A stretch of DNA of 64,000 nt from JABMNT01 sp048262255 (lineage in GTDB: Bacteria; Pseudomonadota; Alphaproteobacteria; Rhodospirillales; Casp-alpha2), in contig JBLXFH010000003.1 in NCBI GenBank assembly GCA_048262255.1, positions 558,001 through 622,000 on the forward strand, given 5' to 3'. A program made the translations under genes and the position numbers. The notes under the pieces were generated by a model. The model ran no database searches. It was not told where the DNA came from and worked only from the letters and a program-made list of their open reading frames with translations. Positions 18,732 to 26,282 of this stretch are shown here, piece by piece (position 1 is the stretch's first letter; each line of letters opens with the position of its first letter).

Positions 18732-18830
18732 AGCTTACATCCTCCATTCGAAGCAATGTTCCAAAGCCCGGACCCGCATGGATAGCCGGGCCGATTTTAG
18801 ATATCGAACCCGCTCTGCGGCATTCGACAG
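18732..18830 (-). promoter_or_regulatory. Candidate ROSE-type RNA thermometer in the hsp20 leader
   Basis: Reading the reverse strand into hsp20, the leader contains a GCCCGG/CCGGGC stem (complement of 18766-18791) and an upstream CCGC/GCGG stem. It ends in a short hairpin in which TTGCTTC faces the Shine-Dalgarno GGAGGA (complement of about 18739-18757), a few bases before ATG. An anti-SD U(U/C)GCU opposite AGGA, placed last in a series of stems before an hsp20 gene, is the defining arrangement of ROSE elements known from rhizobia. I could not fold it computationally. Confidence 0.6.
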
Positions 18831-18925
18831 TCATGAAATAGTTCAATGGAAACAGGCGTCAAGAGGTGTTGAACAAAAAAATTATGTAGATAAAGATTCT
18901 CGATATTGATCCGAAATTCTGCGGA

Positions 18926-19783
18926 TCATTCATTCTTTTCTTTCGTACGTTTTTGAATATCGCCGGGTCTCTGGCCTTTTTGAACGAGCACCGGCACGCG
19001 GTTTTTTTCCCTTAACACCTCAATGTCCTCATAAACATGGGCCGAGGTCAAAACCGTATTTTGCTCTTGCTCTGAACGCCGGTCGGGCGGGGTGATGATA
19101 CCGCCGGAAATCACCATTTTGATGGCCTGTTCCGTACTCATGCTTAGCGGTATCAGATCCTTTTTGGGAACAAACAGCAAAAACCCGGAAGTCGGGTTGG
19201 GTGTCGTGGGGAGAAAGATATTGATACATTCTTCTTCTGTTACGTTCTGCACTTCGCCTTCCGTGCGACCCGTAATGAAGGCAATGGCCCACAGGCCGCG
19301 ACGCGGGTATTCCACCAGTACGGCCTCACGAAAGGCATTGGACTGCTGGGCCAATACCGTCTCCAGTATCTGTTTAACCGCACTATAGATATTACGGACC
19401 ACAGGCATCCGGTTCAGCAGTTGCTCCGTAAAACGAAGCCACAACCGGCCGAAGAAGCCAGCGGTTATGGCGCCAATCAGTGTCAGGGTAACGATCAGGA
19501 TAATGACCCCAAGCCCTGGAACCGCGAAAGGCAGATAGGTTTCCGGATTGTATTTGGCTGGAAAGAGATGGGTGACCCGGTCATCAACAAAGCCGATGAA
19601 GACCCAGGCGAGATAGATCGTGATCAATAGCGGCGCCGTGATCAGAATTCCCGTAAAGAAATAGGCCCGCATACGTTGACCGAAACCCAACGCATGATGC
19701 TTCTTTTGCCCTTCGTCTTTAAGGGCCTGGGTTTCCGCAGCGGTTCGGGACATGGTGCTGGGGTCGCGAGGTTTTTTTTTCAT
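18926..19783 (-). CDS. DUF502 family membrane protein
   Basis: 285 residues. Two membrane helices (about 38-68, FFTGILITAPLLITIYLAWVFIG; and about 88-113, PGLGVIILIVTLTLIGAITAGFFG) are followed by the conserved family segment LLNRMPVVRNIYSAVKQILETV and the soluble region WAIAFITGRTEG... INIFLPTTPNPTSGFLLFVPKKDLIPL. The C-terminal tail is charged and ends KEKNE. The family is widespread in proteobacteria, often near recG/mfd in Rhodospirillales-like genomes; its function is not known. Two stand-alone genes lie on either side; no operon partner is evident. Confidence 0.88.
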   Translation of the reverse strand: MKKKPRDPSTMSRTAAETQALKDEGQKKHHALGFGQRMRAYFFTGILITAPLLITIYLAWVFIGFVDDRVTHLFPAKYNPETYLPFAVPGLGVIILIVTLTLIGAITAGFFGRLWLRFTEQLLNRMPVVRNIYSAVKQILETVLAQQSNAFREAVLVEYPRRGLWAIAFITGRTEGEVQNVTEEECINIFLPTTPNPTSGFLLFVPKKDLIPLSMSTEQAIKMVISGGIITPPDRRSEQEQNTVLTSAHVYEDIEVLREKNRVPVLVQKGQRPGDIQKRTKEKNE

Positions 19784-19851
19784 TTATTTTCACCTGATGA
19801 GATGTTTGTTCCGTGATATACGGCGTCACCCGGATATAACCGCACCCCTGT

Positions 19852-20202
19852 TTACTTTGTTGCTGCACGGACATGATCCGCCAGAATATTCAGCAGCCCA
19901 CGTAAAAAAGGATCTGCCTTATTCATTTTTTCTTCAAACATACTTCGCGTCACGATAATGATGGTTGACGCCTTGGAAGCACGGGCCGTCGCCATTCGGG
20001 GCTTGGAATCAATCAATGCCATTTCACCGAACATGCCCCCCTGGCCGATGGTGCCCAGGACCTTCCGCTCGCCGTCAACGGTTTTCAGAATTTCAATTTC
20101 GCCCGCCTGAACAATATAAGCAAGGTTTCCTTCATCCCCTTCCTTAAAAACAATATCACCCGGCTTAAGGGACTGACGTTGCAATATAGATGTACTTGGC
20201 AT
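19852..20202 (-). CDS. Cyclic-nucleotide-binding domain protein
   Basis: 116 residues, essentially one cNMP-binding (CAP_ED) domain. The beta-barrel starts LKPGDIVFKEGDEGNLAYIVQAGEIEIL, and the phosphate-binding cassette FGEMALIDSKPRMATARA includes the Glu and Arg expected to hold the cyclic nucleotide. A short C-terminal helix follows (MFEEKMNKADPFLRGLLNILADHVRA). There is no DNA-binding domain, so it is not a Crp-like regulator; it probably regulates a partner by binding. It is divergent from the NUDIX gene. Confidence 0.88.
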   Translation of the reverse strand: MPSTSILQRQSLKPGDIVFKEGDEGNLAYIVQAGEIEILKTVDGERKVLGTIGQGGMFGEMALIDSKPRMATARASKASTIIIVTRSMFEEKMNKADPFLRGLLNILADHVRAATK

Positions 20203-20352
20203 AACGGGCTCAAAAACCTATTTTGCTGACAAACCTAACATCTGACATACGAAATTCGTCTGACTTAAACCAATATAATAGCGTCAATGTGCGCAACATC
20301 ATAGGTTAATGCAATCATACAAATATGGCGAAAAATTGAAAACCCGAAGTAA

Positions 20353-20796
20353 ATGACAAATCGTGAATACCCGAACCGCCCCATTGTGGGCCTGGGGGCC
20401 GTCGTCCTGGGGCCTGCCGGTGTCTTGCTGATCAAACGCGGCAAGCCGCCCCGTGCTGGCTCCTGGAGCCTTCCTGGCGGTGCTCAGGAACTGGGTGAGA
20501 CCACAAGAGAAGGTATTTTTCGGGAAGTCAAAGAAGAAACCGGATTGGAAGTTGAAGTCTTCCACCTCATAGATGTCATTGACTCGATCAATTGCGACAG
20601 CAACGGCCGGGCGCAATACCACTATACACTGATTGACGTTGCGGCCGTCGTGACCGGCGGCACCCTGCAACCCGGAAGTGACGCCATGGACGCCAGATGG
20701 TTTCTAGACCATGAAATTCAGACCCTGAATTTATGGTCGGAAACCGAAAGGATTATTGCACGTGGTCTTGAGCTCTATCAGGCCCGAGCCATCTAA
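20353..20796 (+). CDS. NUDIX hydrolase (ADP-ribose pyrophosphatase-like)
   Basis: 147 residues. The NUDIX box is complete: GGAQELGETTREGIFREVKEETGLEVE fits GX5EX7REUXEEXGU with the metal-binding Glu residues. The N-terminal strand VGLGAVVLGPAGVLLIKRGKPPRAGSWSLPGG resembles ADP-ribose pyrophosphatase and Nudt-like enzymes, which hydrolyse nucleoside diphosphates linked to another moiety. The exact substrate is not deducible. Convergent with the TAXI gene across 18 bases. Confidence 0.92.
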   Translation: MTNREYPNRPIVGLGAVVLGPAGVLLIKRGKPPRAGSWSLPGGAQELGETTREGIFREVKEETGLEVEVFHLIDVIDSINCDSNGRAQYHYTLIDVAAVVTGGTLQPGSDAMDARWFLDHEIQTLNLWSETERIIARGLELYQARAI

Positions 20797-20814
20797 CGGG
20801 CTGATGGTCTGCCG

Positions 20815-21774
20815 TCACATCCATCCCTTGCTTTTATAATAGGATACGGCTCCAGGGTGCAAAGGTGCCGTCAGGGCTTCCGTCATCATTTCGCGTTCGT
20901 CCAGTCCCTGCAATGCCCGGTGCGTATTCCTGAATTTCTTGAAATCCTCAAAAATACTTTTGACGATGTCATGGACCACCCTGTCCGGCACCTGGGTGGA
21001 AGCGACCAGTGTCGCGCTCAGGCCAAACGTTCGAACATCGCGCGTCATCCCCTTGTAGGTTCCGGACGGGATGCGTACGGCTCTGTAGTAGGGTCTGTTT
21101 TTTACGTAAGCGTTGATCAGGTCATTGGTGACGTTGACCAGTTGGCCTTTGCATTTCTTCGCCAGATCACTGACGAGTGACGACGGATGACCCAAGGTAA
21201 GAACCAGCGCATCCAGTTGATCATGACAGAAATCGTCTGCGGCATTTTGAGAAGGCAGTTCCGTGGCTTTTGAAAAAACATTTCCCTTCCAGCCCATAAT
21301 CGCCATGGCAACCTCCATGGTGCCCCTATGTCCGGAGCCCGGAACGCCCACATTGACCCGCTTGCCCGTCAAATCCGAAAATGAATGAATTTGCGAGTCC
21401 GCCCGCGCAATGACCGTAAACGGCTCGGTATGAAGGGAAAATACAGATCTTAGATCTTCGTTCTTTCCGACATTACGGAATTTCGATGTTCCGGTGTAAC
21501 TATGGTAATGCCAATCGGACTGGGCAATCGCCATTTGCACCCTGCCTTTTTGCAAAGCCAGTAAATTGACAACTGACCCATCTGAACTGACGGCGCGACA
21601 ATCCACTCCGCTACCTTCAATGGCCATCCGACAAATCGCCCGCCCCACCGGATAATAGACACCGGTCTTGGCGCCCGTCGCAACAACGACCCCTGGCTTA
21701 TCGACGGCTAAGGCCTGACCGGAGATGGCCACCCCGACGAAAAGCCCCATCAATCCTCTAAAGTATGAGTTCAT
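20815..21774 (-). CDS. TAXI-type TRAP transporter solute-binding protein
   Basis: 319 residues from ATG 21774 (MNSYFRGLMGLFVGVAISGQ), preceded by GTGGAG; the frame also reads back to 21798, but the signal peptide starts here. After cleavage near ALA-VDKP it shows the TAXI fold: VVVATGAKTGVYYPVGRAICRMA, AIAQSDWHYHSYTGT, LTGKRVNVGVPGSGHRGTMEVAMAIMGW, LDALVLTLGHPSS, and a C-terminal GAVSYYKSKGWM. It should bind a small acid in the periplasm. No TRAP membrane subunit is nearby; instead it lies 84 bases downstream of the HlyD gene on the same strand, so it may be read from the secretion operon. Confidence 0.9.
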   Translation of the reverse strand: MNSYFRGLMGLFVGVAISGQALAVDKPGVVVATGAKTGVYYPVGRAICRMAIEGSGVDCRAVSSDGSVVNLLALQKGRVQMAIAQSDWHYHSYTGTSKFRNVGKNEDLRSVFSLHTEPFTVIARADSQIHSFSDLTGKRVNVGVPGSGHRGTMEVAMAIMGWKGNVFSKATELPSQNAADDFCHDQLDALVLTLGHPSSLVSDLAKKCKGQLVNVTNDLINAYVKNRPYYRAVRIPSGTYKGMTRDVRTFGLSATLVASTQVPDRVVHDIVKSIFEDFKKFRNTHRALQGLDEREMMTEALTAPLHPGAVSYYKSKGWM

Positions 21775-21857
21775 TTTTGCTCCACAACCAATTGGCATTG
21801 AATATGCCGCATAACATCATATGACTTGCTTGTGCGGCAAACAATGGAAAGACTTTA

Positions 21858-23222
21858 TTATCTCTCCCTGAAGCCGGTTTTAACCGAACTCACGATTGGT
21901 TTCAGAAGATAATCGAGAAGCGTTTTTCGCCCGGTCTTGATATCCGCCTGCACCGTCATACCCGGCAATACCTTGTTGCGCTCCGGATCATTGCCAACGT
22001 AATCGCGATCAAGAGTGATAATGCCCTTGTAATAGGGGTCCCCCTGCTCATCGAGGAAAGTCGTAGCAGAAATCTCTCTCAGTTCACCGGATATGCCGCC
22101 ATAGCGCGCGGAATCATAGGTTGTCACCTTGATGGTCACAGGATGCCCGATTTTCACGTGCCCGACGTCGCGTGTCGTTATCCGGGTCTCGATGATCAGT
22201 TCTTCATCCAACGGCACAATTTCCAGAATGATTGCACCTGCCGGAATCACCCCGCCGTTCGTGTGAACTTTCAGCCCCTTGACGATACCATGGATGGGCG
22301 ACGTAATATCAAGGCGGCGGACCCGATCATAAAGCTTGCTCAAGGACGAATTAACCTGCGCCAGCTCATTGGTGACAACCCCCATTTGCGTCAGCGCCTG
22401 TTCTTTTTCGTTGGTATCCAGTTCGCGCAATTTGTTGCGAGATTCCGCCAAAGCTTCAGCAGTGCGTCGACGGTCGACAATCAAATTCGCCAGTTCTCCG
22501 CGGACTTCGTTCACCTGCCGTTTTATGTCCAGATAGACGATTTTTGACGTTAGGCCCTTTTTGTAAAGATCCTCGCGCAGTTCCAGTTCTTCGAGCAGGA
22601 TATCTGCATTATTTGACAGAGTTTCTTCACGTTCGTCAAAAAGCGCCAGTTCCTGTTTTTTCTGTTCGATCTGGGCAATAATGACCTCTCGGCGTTTTTC
22701 CGATGCGTCCAATTGGCTGTTGTAAATGGAGTACTGGTCTTCGATCAGATCCTTGTATTCGTCGGAGACAAAAGAAAAATCGGGCTCGCGACTTGTCCCA
22801 ACAGCCCGGAACCGCTCGGCCTGAAGATCAAGGGCCGCTTGCCGGGCTTTCATTTGATTAAGCTCCGTCGCGGCGCCTGCCGGGTCGAGGCGGATAAGAA
22901 CCTGTTCGCTGTCAACGATCTCGCCTTCATCCACCAGAATTTCCTGAATAATTCCGCCTTCCAGATGCTGGATGGCCTGGACCTGACCGGTTGGCACGAT
23001 TTCACCCGACGTGATCGCGACCTCATCCACATTGGTTATTTGCGCCCAAATGATAAACGCACAAATAACCAGACCAATCGCGATCATTGCCCAGCGAATG
23101 AGCCCGGAACTACCCGCTTCTTCAAGAATAACCGATTGCGCCAGAAAACGAGTCTGGCGGTCTCCCCGCCGGATTTTCTTCGCTTCCAGCTCGTCCTGGA
23201 TCGGTTTGCTCATTTCGTTCAT
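21858..23222 (-). CDS. HlyD-family type I secretion adaptor
   Basis: 454 residues from ATG 23222 (MNEMSKPIQDELEAKKIRRG), preceded by TGAGG and 7 bases after the ABC gene stops. Periplasmic adaptor that bridges the inner-membrane ABC exporter to a TolC-like channel. One membrane helix (about 43-63, LIRWAMIAIGLVICAFIIWAQ) is followed by the lipoyl/barrel-sandwich half (VQAIQHLEGGIIQEILVDEGEIVDSEQVLIRL), a long coiled-coil hairpin (about 95-290), and the second half (DITSPIHGIVKGLKVHTNGGVIPAGAIILEIVPLDEELIIETRI... IKVTTYDSARYGGISGELREISATTF). The conserved C-terminal motif PGMTVQADIKTGRKTLLDYLLKPI is present. No TolC gene is in the window. Confidence 0.95.
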   Translation of the reverse strand: MNEMSKPIQDELEAKKIRRGDRQTRFLAQSVILEEAGSSGLIRWAMIAIGLVICAFIIWAQITNVDEVAITSGEIVPTGQVQAIQHLEGGIIQEILVDEGEIVDSEQVLIRLDPAGAATELNQMKARQAALDLQAERFRAVGTSREPDFSFVSDEYKDLIEDQYSIYNSQLDASEKRREVIIAQIEQKKQELALFDEREETLSNNADILLEELELREDLYKKGLTSKIVYLDIKRQVNEVRGELANLIVDRRRTAEALAESRNKLRELDTNEKEQALTQMGVVTNELAQVNSSLSKLYDRVRRLDITSPIHGIVKGLKVHTNGGVIPAGAIILEIVPLDEELIIETRITTRDVGHVKIGHPVTIKVTTYDSARYGGISGELREISATTFLDEQGDPYYKGIITLDRDYVGNDPERNKVLPGMTVQADIKTGRKTLLDYLLKPIVSSVKTGFRER

Positions 23223-23229
23223 GACGGCC

Positions 23230-26088
23230 TCACAAGAAATCTTTGGGCATTTGGGACAACACTTCCTGCGCCGGCCCGAAGGCCCGAACATTACCATAGT
23301 CCAACCAGACGATTTTGTCCGACAATTTCAGATGGCTCGGTCGGTGGGTGACGATCAGACAGGTTGTCTCACCGCGCATTTCGTCGATCATTCGCATAAA
23401 CGCCTGATCGCCCTCAAAATCCAGACCGTTACCGGGCTCATCAAAAAGCATGATCGGAGCTCGTTTCAGATAACCCCGGGCCAGATTGAGGCGCTGCAGA
23501 AGACTGGTTGGCATCTGCCCGGCACCGGAATCCCCGATCCGGATTTCAAAACCCTGACGCTGCCATTTGCCGGAGCCCTGTTTCAGATTGTCGATTTCAT
23601 CCAATACGCCCGCCTTGAAACAGGCCCAGCGTAAATCCTCGTCCGTTGCCGTCGGATGGGCCAAACGCAGGTTCTGAGAGATTGTCCCATAAAAGAACTG
23701 AAGTGATTGCGGCACATAGGAAATGGCGTGACGCAACTCAATCGGATCCATTTGACGTATATCCTGATTGTCGATGCGGATGCTTCCAGCCTGCGCCTGA
23801 TACATTCCGACCATCAGTTTGAGAACTGTCGATTTACCCGAACCGTTGCCACCAACAATCGTCACCACTTCACCGGGGTCAATATCAAAGGTGACGCCAA
23901 CCAGCGCCGGGTCGGCCTCAGGGCTGTAGCGAATGGAAACTCGGTTGAAACTGACAAACCCTTCCATCCGCTTGATCGGGTTAAGCTTTGAATGCTGCTC
24001 GCGTTCGGCGCGAATGTTCATCAGGTTGTTGATCTGGCCGATACTGGCTTTGACCTGGGCGATGCGTGACATCGAGACAAAAGCTGTCTGCAGTGGACCC
24101 AACACCCGCCACACCAGCATCATTGACGCGACCAGGCCACCAATGGACATGTCTCCGTTGAGAATGCGAAACACCCCGAAGACAATGGTCCCAACACCGG
24201 CGGCAACCATCAGCACATGCGACATGGTCTGAACCAATGAGGAATACTGGGACGCTGCAAAGCCGTGCAAGGCGGCTTTTGCCGACAAGGTCCGGTAACG
24301 CTCCAGCCAGACGGCTTCCGCACCACAGTATTTAACGGCCCGCATCCCGCCAAGCGTCTCAACAACCAGTTCCTGACGTCGCGCGCCAGCCCGTGCGGCC
24401 TTACTCACAGCAGCTCGGATCAAAGGCGTGAAAATCAATGTCAGAATGCCGTAAAGCGCAATCATGATGATCGGCACAAAGGCTACTGGCCCGCCCAGAT
24501 AGGCAATGACGATAATGAAAATGACGACAAACGGAAGCTCAAAAAGGGTTAAAGCCATGGGGCCGGTGAAGAAATCTCGGATCGTCTCAAAATCCTTGAT
24601 CCGCGCCACCTGAGCGCCAATGGTCGCCCGTTCCGTCAGGGCCGGCGGCAGGAACAGGATTTTATGGAAGATGGCAATACCGACAATATTATCAAGGCGC
24701 GCGCCGATAAACGCCAGAATGCGGGTTCGAATATAGCGCAAAACAAGATCACAGAGGATCGCAATCCCGACTCCAATGGCAAAAAACGCCAAAGTGGGCA
24801 TAGATCCGGTCGCGACAACTTTGTCATACACCCCCATCACAAACATTGGGGTTGCAAGGGCGAGAATGTTGAGGATAAGGGTAATCCCCAACGTTTGATA
24901 AAACAGAGAACGGAAACGCTCGGTAACGGCACGAAACCATCCCACTTTTTGCTGGGTTGGCAGCAGTTCATCGGCATCAACAACAGTCAGGAATAAGGCC
25001 GTTCCGGATAAACTCGAACGGTCGATTTCCCCGTAGGCAGCTTTTCCGCCATCGTAAATATTGACACGACCCTGCTGCAAGCTCAGCAGAACCATCGCAT
25101 CTCCGTCAACCGGTAAAAAGATGCAGGGGAACAAGCGTGGGTCAATTTTGTTAAGGGCGATGGAAACCGGACGCGTTTCATAGTGCAAGGTCGCCATGAT
25201 GTTGCGGAACGCCGTCGCGTCGATGTGGTCGACAAAGTGTGGAATGGCCTCTGCCACATGGCGCGGATCACCGCGCCAATGCAAAGCTTCCAGCAGGGGG
25301 ACAATACAATTCGATAGATCTGTCGCCTCTTTGAGAGCCGCCAGTTCGCCCCGTCCGCGGTCCTGGCTGCCTGTCGGCAACGGAGCGCTGGGCTGGCTGG
25401 GCTCAGGGAGCGAAGCTGACCCGCCGCCGGGCGGCATAGGTGGCGGTGCCGCCGGGGGTTGTTCGCCACCAACCGAGGGCATCGGCTCCGGCGGACGTGT
25501 CGCCGCGGGTTGTTGCCTGGGCGACGGTGGCATGGGTGGCTTAGGTGTTTCCGGTTGGCGCGCAGACGCCGGCGCTGGCTCCCGTTCGGGAGCTGGTTTA
25601 GTTGGAGCTTCTGGTGGACTTGCCTTTTGCCGCGCAGCAGGTGGAATGGGCTTGTTTGGCGCGGGCGGCAACGGGTCTGTTGAGGCGGGCAGTTGATCAG
25701 TTGCGGGGGACGCCTTACCGACCGCCTCCTCTTCTTTTTTCTTTCTGAGCCGGGGCGGTAATCGTTTGGTTGGCGCAGCGACAGCGTCTGGCTTCGGTTC
25801 TCTGGCCGTGATCGGCTGTTCGTCCTCCCTGTCCCTGTCGAGGGGCGGTGGCCCGATCTCTTTCTCCACCTCGACCGGCTTTTGAACAAGCGGCTTGCGT
25901 TCCGGGATTGGCTCAAACAGGTTGCGTCGCTCTGGCGCCAGAAAGTCCGACATCGGGTCGGGTAAAGATTTCTCCTCAAGCACGTCTTCTTCCGACGGGG
26001 GAGCAACCAATGGCCCCTTTAGCGCCTGTCCCGGAACATCCAGTGGCGAGGCGTCAAAGGCTTCCAGTTTGGATAGAGATTTACTCAT
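23230..26088 (-). CDS. Type I secretion ABC transporter with C39-like domain and proline-rich N-terminal arm
   Basis: 952 residues, about 230 longer than usual for LapB/HlyB-type exporters. Residues 1-240 are a low-complexity proline/glutamate/basic arm. A degenerate C39-peptidase-like domain spans about 245-365 (NCIVPLLEALHWRGDPRHVAEAIPH... DALELL-type end); the Cys is not in a canonical catalytic setting. Six membrane helices (about 385-680) and the ATPase follow. Walker A GGNGSGKST and Walker B IMLFDEPGNGLD with the H-loop LIVTHRPS are intact; the LSGGQ signature is replaced by GAGQMPTSLLQR. It overlaps the upstream 65-residue gene by ATGA and is followed after 7 bases by hlyD. Probably pairs with the product of 26279-28015. 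Confidence 0.93.
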   Translation of the reverse strand: MSKSLSKLEAFDASPLDVPGQALKGPLVAPPSEEDVLEEKSLPDPMSDFLAPERRNLFEPIPERKPLVQKPVEVEKEIGPPPLDRDREDEQPITAREPKPDAVAAPTKRLPPRLRKKKEEEAVGKASPATDQLPASTDPLPPAPNKPIPPAARQKASPPEAPTKPAPEREPAPASARQPETPKPPMPPSPRQQPAATRPPEPMPSVGGEQPPAAPPPMPPGGGSASLPEPSQPSAPLPTGSQDRGRGELAALKEATDLSNCIVPLLEALHWRGDPRHVAEAIPHFVDHIDATAFRNIMATLHYETRPVSIALNKIDPRLFPCIFLPVDGDAMVLLSLQQGRVNIYDGGKAAYGEIDRSSLSGTALFLTVVDADELLPTQQKVGWFRAVTERFRSLFYQTLGITLILNILALATPMFVMGVYDKVVATGSMPTLAFFAIGVGIAILCDLVLRYIRTRILAFIGARLDNIVGIAIFHKILFLPPALTERATIGAQVARIKDFETIRDFFTGPMALTLFELPFVVIFIIVIAYLGGPVAFVPIIMIALYGILTLIFTPLIRAAVSKAARAGARRQELVVETLGGMRAVKYCGAEAVWLERYRTLSAKAALHGFAASQYSSLVQTMSHVLMVAAGVGTIVFGVFRILNGDMSIGGLVASMMLVWRVLGPLQTAFVSMSRIAQVKASIGQINNLMNIRAEREQHSKLNPIKRMEGFVSFNRVSIRYSPEADPALVGVTFDIDPGEVVTIVGGNGSGKSTVLKLMVGMYQAQAGSIRIDNQDIRQMDPIELRHAISYVPQSLQFFYGTISQNLRLAHPTATDEDLRWACFKAGVLDEIDNLKQGSGKWQRQGFEIRIGDSGAGQMPTSLLQRLNLARGYLKRAPIMLFDEPGNGLDFEGDQAFMRMIDEMRGETTCLIVTHRPSHLKLSDKIVWLDYGNVRAFGPAQEVLSQMPKDFL

Positions 26089-26282
26089 GATCCGCCTCTA
26101 TCGCACAACAACGGCATAGAAACGGCTGGGCGGGCCTTGTCCGATGGCGGGTTGCCTCGCTGCAAATAGGCGCGGGCTTTTGCTAGCCCCTCGCGAAACG
26201 GGCCGGATGGCTGCGCCGCCAGAGAAGGACTCGTCTCTGACTCGTCAACAGCTTCAATTTTCAGCAGTCTGGGTTCCATCAT
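26085..26282 (-). CDS. Small protein translationally coupled between two secretion ABC genes
   Basis: 65 residues, starting MMEPRLLKIEAVDESETSPS and ending LLCDRGGS. Its ATG overlaps the stop of the upstream ABC gene (26279-26282), and its stop overlaps the ATG of the downstream ABC gene (26085-26088), both as ATGA. This double coupling is strong evidence that it is translated. There is no signal peptide or membrane helix; the middle (GPFREGLAKARAYLQRGNPPSD) looks helical and basic. I know no homologous family. It might be a secretion chaperone, a substrate or an assembly factor for the exporter. Confidence 0.75.
   Translation of the reverse strand: MMEPRLLKIEAVDESETSPSLAAQPSGPFREGLAKARAYLQRGNPPSDKARPAVSMPLLCDRGGS

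Noticed and set aside
25196..25696. Forward 166-codon glycine-rich frame inside the ABC gene
   Set aside because: It is the antisense of the proline-rich arm; glycine codons are the complement of proline codons.
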